Shown one piece after another: positions 17,126-26,143 of a stretch of DNA of 64,000 bases. The notes beneath the pieces were generated by a model. The model saw nothing but the letters and a program-made list of their open reading frames with translations. It was not told the origin of the DNA and did not search any database. This DNA is from UBA1794 sp050946375 (GTDB lineage: Bacteria; Bacteroidota; Bacteroidia; Bacteroidales; Bacteroidaceae), in the NCBI GenBank assembly GCA_050946375.1, contig JBMNUT010000010.1:43321-107320 (forward strand). Reading direction: 5' to 3'. Made by a program: the position numbers and the translations under genes. Numbering within the stretch: position 1 is the first letter of the stretch; every line of letters begins with the position of its first letter.

Positions 17126-18044
17126 GCGTCGTTTCCGCGACGGCTCGGTGGTGCTGCGTTTGCTGTACGTGAACGTGGCGGTATTCCTGCTGTTTTCGGT
17201 GTGCCGGGTGGTCGACTGGCTGTTCAGCCTTTCGTCTGCGGGCGGCACCGACGGGTGGGTCTCCTGGCTGATGCTCCCTGCGGACTGGAGGGAAGCGCTC
17301 GGACGGCCGTGGACGCTGCTGACTTATATGTTTCTGCATGTCGATGTGTGGCATTTGTTCTTCAACATGGTCTGCCTTTACGCCTTCGGCATGCTGTTTC
17401 TGCTTTTCTTTTCGGCCCGGCATCTGCGGGGTCTTTATCTGTTGGGCGGCCTTTGCGGCGCTTTGTTCTTCCTGTTGTCGGTGGCGGTGTTCCCCGTTTT
17501 CCGCGACGGGCAGGGGCCTCTGCTCGGAGCTTCGGCGTCGGTGCTGGCGCTCGTGGCGGCTTTGGGCACGGCGCAGCCCAACTATGAGGTACGGCTTTTG
17601 TTCTTGGGCTCGATTCGGCTGAAGTATATAGCTATCGGCTTGATACTGATATCGTTTCTTTCCGTCCCTTCTGCCAATTCGGGAGGCGAGATTGCCCATC
17701 TGGGCGGCGCTTTCGGCGGCTGGCTCTTTGCCTATTCGCTCGCGCGGGGGCACGACCTGACGAAGTGGCTGAACGCTCCGTTCGACTGGTATGCCCGGAT
17801 TGTGCGAAGTGCCTCGGCGCTCCGCGAAAAGCCCCGCGGCTCTTCGCGTAAAGCGCCGTACAATAATCCGCACATGAAGGTGCACATGGCCCGGAAGGCC
17901 GAGGACTGGAGGAATCCCTCGGCGTCGCCCGCGCCCAAACCGGGGGAGCTGGACGGGATACTCGACAAGCTCAAGCGGTCGGGCTACGGAAGTCTGACGG
18001 CCGAGGAAAAGCGCATTTTGTTCGAAGCAAGCAAACGTCAATGA
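17100..18044 (+). CDS. Second rhomboid-family protein
   Basis: A 314-residue rhomboid paralog of the preceding gene, in another reading frame. HVDVWHLFFNMVCLYAFG matches the L1-type motif, the serine motif reads GASASVLA rather than GxSG, and the histidine lies in AHLGGAFGG. The replacement of the second Gly by Ala is tolerated in some active rhomboids, so activity is possible but unproved. After the sixth helix there is a ~100-residue hydrophilic tail (RKAPYNNPHMKVHMARK) that may sense or bind partners. The stop overlaps the next ATG (ATGA), so coupling is tight. Confidence 0.9.
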   Translation: MAGIFEDFKRRFRDGSVVLRLLYVNVAVFLLFSVCRVVDWLFSLSSAGGTDGWVSWLMLPADWREALGRPWTLLTYMFLHVDVWHLFFNMVCLYAFGMLFLLFFSARHLRGLYLLGGLCGALFFLLSVAVFPVFRDGQGPLLGASASVLALVAALGTAQPNYEVRLLFLGSIRLKYIAIGLILISFLSVPSANSGGEIAHLGGAFGGWLFAYSLARGHDLTKWLNAPFDWYARIVRSASALREKPRGSSRKAPYNNPHMKVHMARKAEDWRNPSASPAPKPGELDGILDKLKRSGYGSLTAEEKRILFEASKRQ

Positions 18045-19150
18045 AAATAAGCAAGATAGTTTCGCGGTTTCTGCTGTGGGTCAATTTCTTCTGCATTGCC
18101 GCCATGTTGTTCTCCGCCTGGAGTCCGTGGCTGATCAACCCGCAGAAACATGCACTCTGGGCGCTGGCGGGGTTTTTGCTCCCGCTGTTTTTCTTTTTGA
18201 ACCTGGGCTTTACGCTGCTCTGGATTTTCTTTTCCTGGAAATACGCCCTGTTTTCCCTCGCGGCCTTCGCCTGCTGCCAGGGGCAGCTCAGGGCTTACTG
18301 TCCGCTCAACCTGAGAGAGCCCGAAATGCCTCCCCGCGGCGTGGTGAAAGTGCTTTCCTACAATGTGATGGGCTTCGACAAACTGCTGAAAGACAAGTCG
18401 GAAAGCTTGAATCCCATATTGGACTACATCAAGCGCCAGGATGCCGACATCGTGTGCCTGCAGGAGTTCCGTTTCTCCACGAACGGCGACCCGCACCAGC
18501 TCTCGGAGGAAGACATCCGCTCGGTACTCGGCAAATATCCCTACTATGCGCACGGGGGGAGCCGTAAGGGCGGCTACATGAACTTGGCCGTCTTCTCCCG
18601 TTTCCCCATCCTTTCCTCCCGCAATGTGGAGTACGGCAAGTCGATGAACGCTTCCTCGCTGCATGAGCTACTCATCTACGGCGATACGGTCACGCTGGTC
18701 AACAACCATCTGGAGTCGAACAAGCTGACCAAGGAAGACAAGGCGCTGTATGAGGAAATAATCAATGACCCGAATAAAAATACCGTCTCGGCCGGCGGGC
18801 GCACCCTGCTGCGCAAACTGGCCGACGCCACTGCCATACGGGCCTGGCAGGTCGACACTTTGTCGGAAATATTACGACACGACGCCCGTCCGTCCGTCAT
18901 CATTTGCGGGGACTTCAACGACATTCCCGTCTCTTATGCCCACCGTGTAATGCAGGGCAATCGGCGCGATGCCTACGTCGATGCCGGTTCCGGGCCGGGC
19001 ATCTCCTACAATCAAAATAAGTTTTACTTCCGAATCGACAATATCCTTTACTCCGGTCGCTTCAAGGCCTTGCGTTGCCGGGTGGACAACAGCATAAAGG
19101 ACTCGGATCATTACCCTATTTACGCTTATCTGTCTGTAGAAAACCAGTAA
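18041..19150 (+). CDS. Endonuclease/exonuclease/phosphatase-family membrane protein
   Basis: A 369-residue protein with two or three N-terminal membrane helices (to about residue 80) and a C-terminal EEP metal-dependent domain. Fold markers are LSYNVMGFD, DADIVCLQEFR (metal Glu), LVNNHLES, VIICGDFNDIP (catalytic Asp/Asn) and KDSDHYPIYAYLS (catalytic His). Members cut nucleic acids, phosphoinositides or sugar phosphates; the substrate here is not evident. It is the third gene of the rhomboid operon, an arrangement common in Bacteroides relatives, which suggests an envelope role. Confidence 0.9.
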   Translation: MKISKIVSRFLLWVNFFCIAAMLFSAWSPWLINPQKHALWALAGFLLPLFFFLNLGFTLLWIFFSWKYALFSLAAFACCQGQLRAYCPLNLREPEMPPRGVVKVLSYNVMGFDKLLKDKSESLNPILDYIKRQDADIVCLQEFRFSTNGDPHQLSEEDIRSVLGKYPYYAHGGSRKGGYMNLAVFSRFPILSSRNVEYGKSMNASSLHELLIYGDTVTLVNNHLESNKLTKEDKALYEEIINDPNKNTVSAGGRTLLRKLADATAIRAWQVDTLSEILRHDARPSVIICGDFNDIPVSYAHRVMQGNRRDAYVDAGSGPGISYNQNKFYFRIDNILYSGRFKALRCRVDNSIKDSDHYPIYAYLSVENQ

Positions 19151-19209
19151 AAACAACCTCTTAACGGCAAATAATCAGCCGATTTTTTCCGGTGAGTACG
19201 GAAAAAAGG

Positions 19210-19217
19210 TATATTTG
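19210..19217 (+). promoter_or_regulatory. -7 box for secDF
   Basis: TATATTTG, 61 nt before the chosen secDF start. Confidence 0.5.
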
Positions 19218-19278
19218 CGAGCTAATTTTTCGTAAATCAGAACTAAAAAACAAAATCAATAAAACCTACTTAGTAAAA

Positions 19279-22200
19279 ATGAAGAACAAAGGATTTGTAA
19301 AGGTGTTCTCGGTATTGCTGATTCTGGTGTGCCTTTTCTACCTCTCCTTTTCTTTCGTTTCCTCCTACTACACCAACAAGGCGGAGGAATATGCGAAGGG
19401 AGACCCGAAGTTGGAAGAGGCATTTCTGGATTCCATTGCCAACGAGAAAGTCTGGTTGGGAAGCTATACCCTTAAAGAATGCCGCGAGATGGGAATCAGC
19501 CTGGGCCTTGACCTGAAAGGCGGTATGAATGTCGTGTTGGAAGTGTCGGTTGCCGACGTTTTGAAGTCGCTTTCCGACAATAACCCCGATGAAGCATTCA
19601 ACCAAGCCATCGTAAATGCCCAAAGAGCCCGCGAAAGCAGTCAGTCGGACTACATCAGTCTTTTTATCCGCGAGTACCAGAAGTTAGCACCGGGCAAGAG
19701 CCTGGCCTCAATCTTTGCCACTCAGCAGATGCGCGGCAAGATTTCGCCCCAAAGCTCCGACCAGGAAGTAGAACGGGCGCTGCGCGAAGAGACGAAAGCC
19801 GCTATTGCTAACTCGTTCAACGTATTGCGTACACGTATCGACCGCTTCGGCGTTGTGCAGCCCAACATCCAGGAACTGGAAAACAGCATGGGCCGCATCA
19901 TGATCGAGCTGCCGGGAATCAAAGACCCCGAACGCGTACGCCGCCTTTTGCAAGGCTCTGCAAATCTGGAGTTCTGGGAGACTTATCAGGCATCCGAGAT
20001 ACTTCCCTACCTGACGACGGTCGAAAATGTGATTCGTTCCGTACGTAGCGGAAAGTCGGGCGCCGATTCCACCGCCGTGGCCGAAGCCTCGACCGAGGCC
20101 GATACTGCCGCAACCGCTGCCGACGCCTCCGCTTCGGCAAGCAACAAGCTGGCATCCATCCTGAAATCCTCTACCGGAAAAGGCCAGAACGCAACCGCTG
20201 CCGACGCGCAGGCTGCCGAAGAGCACCCGCTGTTCTACTACCTGCAGCCCGCCCAGGCCTCGGCAAGCAGCCTGATCGGCTATGCCCGCGACACGGCGGC
20301 CGTGAACGCCTGCTTCGCAATGCCTGAGGTCATCAAGCAGTTGCCCCGCGATTTGCGCCTGAAGTGGAGCGTGAAGCCCACAGAGTTCGACCCGACCGGG
20401 AAAATCTTCGAGCTCTATGCCATCAAGAGTACCGAGCGCGACGGACGCGCGCCGCTGGAAGGCGACGTAGTCGTAGGCGCTCAGGCCGACTTCAACCAGC
20501 ACGGTCAGCAAGTGGTCAGCATGCGTATGAATTCGGAAGGCGCACGCCTCTGGGCGCAGATGACGAAACGCAACGTGGGCCGCTGCATTGCCATCGTACT
20601 GGACGGCTATGTATATTCCGCGCCGGTAGTTAATGGAGAAATCACCGGCGGAAATTCCGAAATCAGCGGGCACTTTACGCCGGAAGAGGCGCAAGACTTG
20701 GCCAACGTGCTGCGCTCCGGTAAGATGCCTGCCCCGGCACACATCATACAGGAAGACGTGATTGGCCCGTCGCTCGGTGCCGAATCCATCCAGCAGGGTA
20801 TCATTTCCTGCGTCATCGCCATCATCTTCCTGATGGTCTACATGTGCTTCATGTACGGACTGATTCCCGGTATGATTGCCAACGTAGCCATCCTGCTCAA
20901 CTTCTTCTTCACCTTGGGAATCCTGACCTCCTTCCAGGCAGCCCTGACGATGTCCGGAATTGCCGGTATGGTGCTCTCCCTGGGTATGGCAGTCGATGCG
21001 AACGTGCTTATCTACGAGCGCGCCAAGGAGGAACTCCGGGCAGGCAAGGGCATTCGCGATGCCATCAACGACGGTTATAAGAACGCATTCTCTGCGATTT
21101 TCGACTCAAACGTTACCTCAATCATTACCGGCGTCATCCTCTTCTGGTTCGGTACCGGAACGATTCGCGGCTTCGCTACGACGTTGATCATCGGTATCTG
21201 CTGCTCGTTCTTCACCGCCGTTTACATGACCCGCCTCGCCTACGAGCACTTCCTGGCAAAGGGCAAGTTGCAGAACCTTACCTTCAAGGGCCTGTGGAAG
21301 GACGTTCTGGTAGGAACGAACTACAAGTTTATCGAAAATACGAAGCGTTACTTCACCATCTTCGGAGCATTGGTAGCCATTTGCATACTCTCCTTCATCT
21401 TCAACCGCTTGAATCCGAGTATCGACTTCACCGGCGGACGTAACTACGTGGTGCAGTTCGAAAATCCGGTATCGGTAGAAGACATCCGTGAATGCCTCGA
21501 AGAAAACGTCGGACCCGACGTATTCAGCCAGGTGCTGGCCGTAGGTACCGACGGAACGAAGGCCCGTATCAGTACGAACTACCGCATCGATGAAAACAAT
21601 CCGCAGGTAGATTCCGAAATCGAAGCCCTGCTCTACAAGGGACTGAAGCCGCTGCTTACGAACAATATTACGCTCGAGCAGTTCATCGACCGTGCCGACG
21701 ACACGGGCGGCACCATCCTCAGCTCGCAGAAGGTAGGGCCTACGATGGCCGACGACCTGAAGATTGACGCCGTATGGGCCGTCATCTTCTCCCTCATCGG
21801 TATCGGACTCTACATCCTCATCCGCTTCCGCAACGTGGCTTACAGTATCGCTTCTACCGTAGCCCTGGCCTTCGATGCCCTCATGCTTATCGGTATCTAC
21901 TCACTCTGCTGGAAGTTCATGCCTTTCTCCATGGAGATTGACCAGACGTTCATCGGCGCCGTCCTCACCGTGGTGGGTTACTCCATCAACGATAAGGTGG
22001 TCATCTTCGACCGTGTGCGCGAGTACTTCGGTCTCTACCCCAAGCGCGGAAAACTGCAGATATTCAACGATTCGTTGAACTCGACGCTCTCCCGTACGTT
22101 GAACACGGGTACTTCGACGCTCGTCGTGCTCTTCTGCATCTTCCTGCTCGGCGGCGAGAGCATCCGCAGCTTCTCCTTCGCCATGATCGTGGGTATCATC

Positions 22201-22287
22201 ATCGGTACGTTCTCTTCGCTCTTCCTGGCAGCGCCTGTGGCCTACCGCATCATTACGCGTAAGGAACGCAAGGAACAAAACGCATAA
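19279..22287 (+). CDS. secDF: Protein translocase SecDF (fused)
   Basis: A 1002-residue fusion of SecD and SecF, which use proton flow to pull secreted proteins out of the SecYEG channel. The start at 19279 yields the first membrane helix (FSVLLILVCLFYLSF). The SecD part has GLDLKGGMNV (D1 motif), the large periplasmic domain with a low-complexity Ala/Ser/Thr insert near residue 270, and GMAVDANVLIYER in helix 4. The SecF part starts near residue 680 with IDFTGGRNYVV and has VVGYSINDKVVIFDRVRE. Fusion of the two genes is usual in Bacteroidetes. Confidence 0.96.
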   Translation: MKNKGFVKVFSVLLILVCLFYLSFSFVSSYYTNKAEEYAKGDPKLEEAFLDSIANEKVWLGSYTLKECREMGISLGLDLKGGMNVVLEVSVADVLKSLSDNNPDEAFNQAIVNAQRARESSQSDYISLFIREYQKLAPGKSLASIFATQQMRGKISPQSSDQEVERALREETKAAIANSFNVLRTRIDRFGVVQPNIQELENSMGRIMIELPGIKDPERVRRLLQGSANLEFWETYQASEILPYLTTVENVIRSVRSGKSGADSTAVAEASTEADTAATAADASASASNKLASILKSSTGKGQNATAADAQAAEEHPLFYYLQPAQASASSLIGYARDTAAVNACFAMPEVIKQLPRDLRLKWSVKPTEFDPTGKIFELYAIKSTERDGRAPLEGDVVVGAQADFNQHGQQVVSMRMNSEGARLWAQMTKRNVGRCIAIVLDGYVYSAPVVNGEITGGNSEISGHFTPEEAQDLANVLRSGKMPAPAHIIQEDVIGPSLGAESIQQGIISCVIAIIFLMVYMCFMYGLIPGMIANVAILLNFFFTLGILTSFQAALTMSGIAGMVLSLGMAVDANVLIYERAKEELRAGKGIRDAINDGYKNAFSAIFDSNVTSIITGVILFWFGTGTIRGFATTLIIGICCSFFTAVYMTRLAYEHFLAKGKLQNLTFKGLWKDVLVGTNYKFIENTKRYFTIFGALVAICILSFIFNRLNPSIDFTGGRNYVVQFENPVSVEDIRECLEENVGPDVFSQVLAVGTDGTKARISTNYRIDENNPQVDSEIEALLYKGLKPLLTNNITLEQFIDRADDTGGTILSSQKVGPTMADDLKIDAVWAVIFSLIGIGLYILIRFRNVAYSIASTVALAFDALMLIGIYSLCWKFMPFSMEIDQTFIGAVLTVVGYSINDKVVIFDRVREYFGLYPKRGKLQIFNDSLNSTLSRTLNTGTSTLVVLFCIFLLGGESIRSFSFAMIVGIIIGTFSSLFLAAPVAYRIITRKERKEQNA

Positions 22288-22290
22288 ATC

Positions 22291-22345
22291 CCGAAAAAGT
22301 GCCTGCCCTTTTCGCCGAAAGGGGCGGGTATTTTTCGGTAAAGTA
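22291..22345 (+). repeat. 22-nt-type repeats with hairpin after secDF
   Basis: Loosely phased repeat words (CCGAAAAAGTGCCTGCC, CTTTTCGCCGAAAGGGGCGG) starting just after the secDF stop. CCTGCCCTTTT and GAAAGGGGCGGG can pair, followed by TATTTTT, so it may add to termination. Confidence 0.45.
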
Positions 22346-22379
22346 TAACGGTTTTCCCCGTTTCGGGACATAAGTTCAG

Positions 22380-22411
22380 CCCGGCTCCTGCTGCAGGAGC
22401 CGGGTTTTTTT
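22380..22411 (+). terminator. Terminator of secDF
   Basis: A perfect CCCGGCTCCTG/CAGGAGCCGGG-type stem with a very short loop, followed by seven T residues. Confidence 0.9.
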
Positions 22412-22582
22412 GTGGGAGAATGCCGGGGGAGATGCGGCCCTCAGGAGCTGTTTCCCTTGCCTCTCAGGGCACATCGGGCAGTCGGCGGTGGAAGAGTCCG
22501 GGCAGGGCGTGCGCGCCCCGCTGCGGCCCTCGTACGGGGGCGCAGGGCGATGTATCGCGTGGCGCAGCGGGATTGTTCCCGT

Positions 22583-23443
22583 TCAGCGGACGGCTTTCTG
22601 CTGATGCACGTCGAGAAGCCGCTTGAAGTCGATGTCGGCCTTGATTTTGTCGAGTATCCTCCGCACCACCATGTGTATCTCTTTTCCGGTGCGGTAGTCG
22701 GCCGGGCAGGCAAAGTTGACGCGGTTTTCGCGTATCAGCCTCAGGGCCGTCTCCTTTTTGCCCTCCTCCGTGCCGTAGACGGCTATGGAGTGCCCGCCGT
22801 GTTCCTTGATCATTTTCATGCAGGGTATGTCCGTATCCCCGTCGCCGAAGTAAATCATGCGGGCAAACGGTATGGGGCGCTCTTCTTCGGGGATGTATTC
22901 GTTTATCTTCTTGTTGTCGCTCACTTCCCTGATGCCCTTGTTTATCTTGAAGAGGAACTGCGTCTTGGCCGTGTAGTCCACGGCTACGGCGGGCCAGTAG
23001 GCTATGCCGTCCACGTTGTAGAGGTAGGAGCAGGCGTAGATGTTCTCGAACTCTTTGGCGATGGGCGTGCCTTCGATCATTTCCTTCAGCCCCGAGGAGT
23101 TGATGTAGTGCCTGATGTCCAGGCCGATGGAGTCGCCGTATTCGTTGATGAGGGCAAACCATTCGCGCACGCCGGCAAAGAGCTTTATTTTCGAACCGAA
23201 GCTGCGGAATGATTCGCGCCGCAGGGAAATCTGGTTGCTGCGTGCGGTTTCGATCATGAGGTACATGTAGGTCAGTATCCCGTTGGCATCGTTTTTCTCG
23301 GAGAGTTCACGGTTTTTCCTCCAAAACTCTTCGTTATTTTTCCCGATGGCCTGTATGAATCCGAATTCCTGCATGCTTCCGGGCGCCAGAGTGCCGTCGA
23401 AATCGTAGATGAGTGCGATGGTAGGTCGTTTGTTCTTTTTCAT
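22583..23443 (-). CDS. HAD-superfamily phosphatase
   Basis: A 286-residue haloacid-dehalogenase-fold hydrolase. The nucleophile loop is IYDFDGTLAPG (residues ~12-22), and the acidic metal loop is YFGDGDTDIPCMK near residue 200. Between them lies a helical cap (~residues 40-150). It is probably a cytosolic phosphomonoesterase; the substrate cannot be told. The start at 23443 was chosen because the -7 box lies 10 nt upstream. The 22412..22582 gap before it is GC-rich and shows no gene. Confidence 0.87.
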   Translation of the reverse strand: MKKNKRPTIALIYDFDGTLAPGSMQEFGFIQAIGKNNEEFWRKNRELSEKNDANGILTYMYLMIETARSNQISLRRESFRSFGSKIKLFAGVREWFALINEYGDSIGLDIRHYINSSGLKEMIEGTPIAKEFENIYACSYLYNVDGIAYWPAVAVDYTAKTQFLFKINKGIREVSDNKKINEYIPEEERPIPFARMIYFGDGDTDIPCMKMIKEHGGHSIAVYGTEEGKKETALRLIRENRVNFACPADYRTGKEIHMVVRRILDKIKADIDFKRLLDVHQQKAVR

Positions 23444-23453
23444 GATTTTCGGA

Positions 23454-23461
23454 CAAAAGTA
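23454..23461 (-). promoter_or_regulatory. -7 box for the HAD gene
   Basis: TACTTTTG on the minus strand, 10 nt from the start codon. The leader would be very short. Confidence 0.5.
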
Positions 23462-23622
23462 CAGTTTTTCTCCCTTATTCCCATCCGCAAATGCGTCATT
23501 GTGCCTCCCCCGGGCGTCGATTTCGGCGCTTTTTGGGCGGTTCGGGCCGCGATATGCGGCAATTCCGTTGGCCGGTAAGGAGAAAAGCCCTACTTTTAGG
23601 CACATTTCAACCACTTGAACAA

Positions 23623-25509
23623 ATGATGCGTATCCCCTCTTTTTCTCTTCTTCTGCTCCTCCTGCTGGCCCTGCCCCTGCAGGCGGAGGACGTAACGACC
23701 GCCTCGCCCGACGGGCGCATCCGGGTCGATTTTCACTGTGCGCCGGGCGAATCGCCGTCCTGCCCCACCCTTTCGGTCAGCTGCGACGGCCAGTATCTGT
23801 TTCGCGGCATCACCCTCGGGCTGGCCACCGACCGCTCCGACCTCTCTGCCGGCCTGAGCCTGAAGTCGGCCTCGCAACCCCTGCTCCATACCGACGACTA
23901 CCGCATGCTGACGGGCAAGCGCACGCACTGCGTGAACCGCGCCCATGAGCGCACCCTCGTGCTGGAAAACGCCGAAGGGCGCAGCCTGAGCCTCGTTTTG
24001 CGCGTCTACGACGACGGAGTGGCCTTCCGCTACCTTCTGGAAGACCCGACGCAGGGCGAACGCCTCACAGCCGATTTCACCTCCTACCCCCTCGCTCCGG
24101 GCCGGAACCGCTGGATGCGCACGCGAACGGTGGACAACGAAGGCTTTTACCCCCTGGCCACTTCCGTACAGACGGCGGCCGAATATGGCTATCCCGCCCT
24201 GATGGAGCCGTGCGAAGGCCTCTTTGCCCTGCTGACGGAGGCCGCCCTGCGGCGCGAAAACTGCGGCTCTTACCTCGCGGGCGACAGCACCGGGCGTTAC
24301 CGCGTGCGGCTCGTCGACGCCTCTGTGCCCCTCCCCGCGCAGGGATGGGCTTCGCCCTGGCGGCTGATGCTCGTCGGTTCGCTGGCCGACGTGGTGGAGT
24401 CCACGCTCGTGACCGACGTGGCCGACCCCTGCCCCGCAGGCGCCGATTTCTCATGGGTAGAGCCGGGCGTCGCTTCGTGGGTCTACTGGGCGCACAACCA
24501 CGGTACGCGCGATTTCCAGCTGCTGAAGACTTATGTCGACCTGGCGGCCGATATGGGCTGGAAGTACAGCCTGATTGACTGGGAATGGAGCCAGATGTCG
24601 AACGGAGGTACGGTGGAAGATATCTTTGCCTATGCGCATGCCCGCGGCGTGAAGCCCCTTTTGTGGTACAACTCCAGCACCGCCTGGGTGGGGCCCGGCT
24701 CGCCCGAGCCGCTGTATCGCCTCAATCGGAAAGAAGCGCGGGAGAAAGAGTTCGGATGGCTCAACGAACAGGGCGTAAGCGGCGTGAAAGTCGACTTTTT
24801 CCCTACCGACAGCCTGTCGGTCATCAACTACTATTTCGATATTCTGGAGAGCGCCGTGCGCCATCGTCTGCTGGTCAATTTCCACGGCGGTACGCTGCCC
24901 TGGGGCTGGCAGCGCACCTATCCCAACCTGGTCACGCTGGAGTCGGTCTACGGCGCCGAGTGGTACAACAATAACGCCACGCTTACTGCGCGTGCGGCCT
25001 GCCACAACGCCACGTTGCCTTTCACCCGCAACGTAATCGGCTCGATGGACTACACGCCGGGCACCTTCTCCGACTCGCAACACTCGCACATCACCACCCA
25101 CGGCCACGAGCTGGCGCTCACCGTGCTCTTCGAGTCGGGCGTGCAGCACATGCCCGACCGTCCGGAGACTTACCGCGCCCTGCCCGAAAAGGTGCGGCAC
25201 TTCCTGTCCGCCCTGCCTGTCGTTTGGGACGACACCCGCCTCCTGGCCGGTTATCCGGGGCAGGAAGTGGTGCTGGCGCGGCGCAAGGGTGCGGCGTGGT
25301 ACGTGGCCGGCATCAACGGCACCGACGCGCCTGCCGCGATTACCTTCTCCCTGCGGCGGCTCGGCCTGGGCAAGGACGCGAAAGCCTGCCTCTTCGGCGA
25401 CGGAAGCGACGGGCGCAGTTTCGTCATCCGCGATGGTTATGCGATAGATTCCGGGGAAGTTACGGTCGATTGCCTCCCCCGTGGCGGCTTTGTCCTGCTG
25501 CTGGAGTGA
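23623..25509 (+). CDS. GH97 family glycosidase, retaining type
   Basis: A 628-residue exported enzyme (signal peptide MMRIPSFSLLLLLLLALPLQA) with the GH97 N-terminal beta-sandwich, a (beta/alpha)8 barrel and a C-terminal beta domain. The barrel shows SWVYWAHNHGTRDFQ, YSLIDWEW and GVKVDFF. The Asp in the last motif (residue 391) sits where retaining GH97 alpha-galactosidases carry the nucleophile and where inverting SusB-type alpha-glucosidases have Gly. RTYPNLVTLESVYGAEWY supplies further active-site and calcium-site residues. An alpha-galactosidase-like activity is therefore inferred. It stands alone, without susC/susD genes. The weak upstream box TACTTTTA (23591) may be its promoter. Confidence 0.92.
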   Translation: MMRIPSFSLLLLLLLALPLQAEDVTTASPDGRIRVDFHCAPGESPSCPTLSVSCDGQYLFRGITLGLATDRSDLSAGLSLKSASQPLLHTDDYRMLTGKRTHCVNRAHERTLVLENAEGRSLSLVLRVYDDGVAFRYLLEDPTQGERLTADFTSYPLAPGRNRWMRTRTVDNEGFYPLATSVQTAAEYGYPALMEPCEGLFALLTEAALRRENCGSYLAGDSTGRYRVRLVDASVPLPAQGWASPWRLMLVGSLADVVESTLVTDVADPCPAGADFSWVEPGVASWVYWAHNHGTRDFQLLKTYVDLAADMGWKYSLIDWEWSQMSNGGTVEDIFAYAHARGVKPLLWYNSSTAWVGPGSPEPLYRLNRKEAREKEFGWLNEQGVSGVKVDFFPTDSLSVINYYFDILESAVRHRLLVNFHGGTLPWGWQRTYPNLVTLESVYGAEWYNNNATLTARAACHNATLPFTRNVIGSMDYTPGTFSDSQHSHITTHGHELALTVLFESGVQHMPDRPETYRALPEKVRHFLSALPVVWDDTRLLAGYPGQEVVLARRKGAAWYVAGINGTDAPAAITFSLRRLGLGKDAKACLFGDGSDGRSFVIRDGYAIDSGEVTVDCLPRGGFVLLLE

Positions 25510-25581
25510 GGCCCGGCTGCCTGCCGGTGCGGGGCGGCCTGCGCCGCGGGCGGGCGGAACATAGGAGTACATAATAAAAGC

Positions 25582-25701
25582 GGTGTGTAAGAATGCACAA
25601 TCTGCTGCGTTGCTTTCAAGATTCGGGTTCGGTCACTTACATCAGTAAGCTCCCTTCACCCTTACTTTCAGCGCCTTGCATCTTGCACATTCTTACACAC
25701 C
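25582..25701. repeat. 120-bp imperfect palindrome
   Basis: The ends are perfect 13-bp inverted copies (GGTGTGTAAGAAT at 25582-25594, complement at 25689-25701). The interior is imperfectly self-complementary down to a CTTACATCAGTAAG centre, so the whole element can fold into one long hairpin. It has no coding capacity. Size and structure resemble a miniature transposable or REP-like element. It lies between the GH97 gene and the tRNA terminator. Confidence 0.6.
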
Positions 25702-25704
25702 TTA

Positions 25705-25750
25705 AGAGGGTGAGCCAAAACTGAACGTTTTGACACACCCTCTTTGTTTT
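25705..25750. terminator. Terminator near tRNA-Pro
   Basis: AGAGGGTG/CACCCTCT outer stem plus CAAAAC/GTTTTG inner stem, with T-rich sequence on the right. It sits after the tRNA on the minus strand and can also end GH97 transcripts on the plus strand. Confidence 0.7.
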
Positions 25751-25758
25751 CTTTTGAG

Positions 25759-25833
25759 TCGGGGTGACTGGATTCGAACCAGCGACAACACGCCCCCCAG
25801 ACGTGTACTCTAACCGGGCTGAGCTACACCCCG
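25759..25833 (-). tRNA. tRNA-Pro (GGG)
   Basis: The minus strand folds as a cloverleaf: acceptor CGGGGTG/CACCCCG, D arm with GCTC...GAGT, anticodon arm CACGT-CTGGGGG-GCGTG giving anticodon GGG, and T arm with GGTTCGAATCC. The discriminator base is A. CCA is not encoded. A TACCTTTG box lies about 42 nt upstream. Confidence 0.96.
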
Positions 25834-25874
25834 AATCTTGAAATTCGGTATCGCTCTTCTTTCGAAAAGCGGGG

Positions 25875-25882
25875 CAAAGGTA
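25875..25882 (-). promoter_or_regulatory. -7 box for tRNA-Pro
   Basis: TACCTTTG on the minus strand, 41 nt before the tRNA 5' end. Confidence 0.5.
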
Positions 25883-26048
25883 GTGACAGTTTCTGTGTTT
25901 TCCAAAAAGAAGAGGCGTTTTTTGCAGTATTTTTTGTTTCTTTTCGACTTTTGGCCGCTTTCCGGTGCCGTTTTCCTCCTGCAGCGGGTCGGTTTCCGCC
26001 GCTTCTCTTTTCCGGAACAGGCACTGGCGGGGCAAATAGTTGCGGCGT

Positions 26049-26136
26049 TTTTGCAAAAAAGTCTTGCCTGATTCCGGAAAAACAGGCAAGGCTTTTCTCC
26101 GGTGCGGGCAGGCGTTTTTTCCTTTATCGCAAGGCC
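26049..26136. repeat. 22-nt phased repeats, 4 units
   Basis: Units at 26049-26070, 26071-26092, 26093-26114 and 26115-26136, ending 7 nt before the stop of the first lipoprotein gene. The first two pair with each other to form the terminator described separately. Confidence 0.6.
26057..26098 (-). terminator. Terminator of lipoprotein copy 1, built from repeats
   Basis: CTTGCCTG/CAGGCAAG stem, extended by AAAAG/CTTTT, with a T6 run on the minus strand. The two arms belong to adjacent 22-nt repeat units. Confidence 0.65.
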
Positions 26137-26143
26137 TGCCCGG

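Noticed and set aside
17100..18044. Second rhomboid as a dead protease
   Set aside because: It lacks the second Gly of GxSG, but serine and histidine are both present and the family tolerates such changes, so I left activity open.
25637..26089. 150-codon open frame across tRNA-Pro
   Set aside because: It runs through the tRNA, its promoter and repeats, and resembles no protein.
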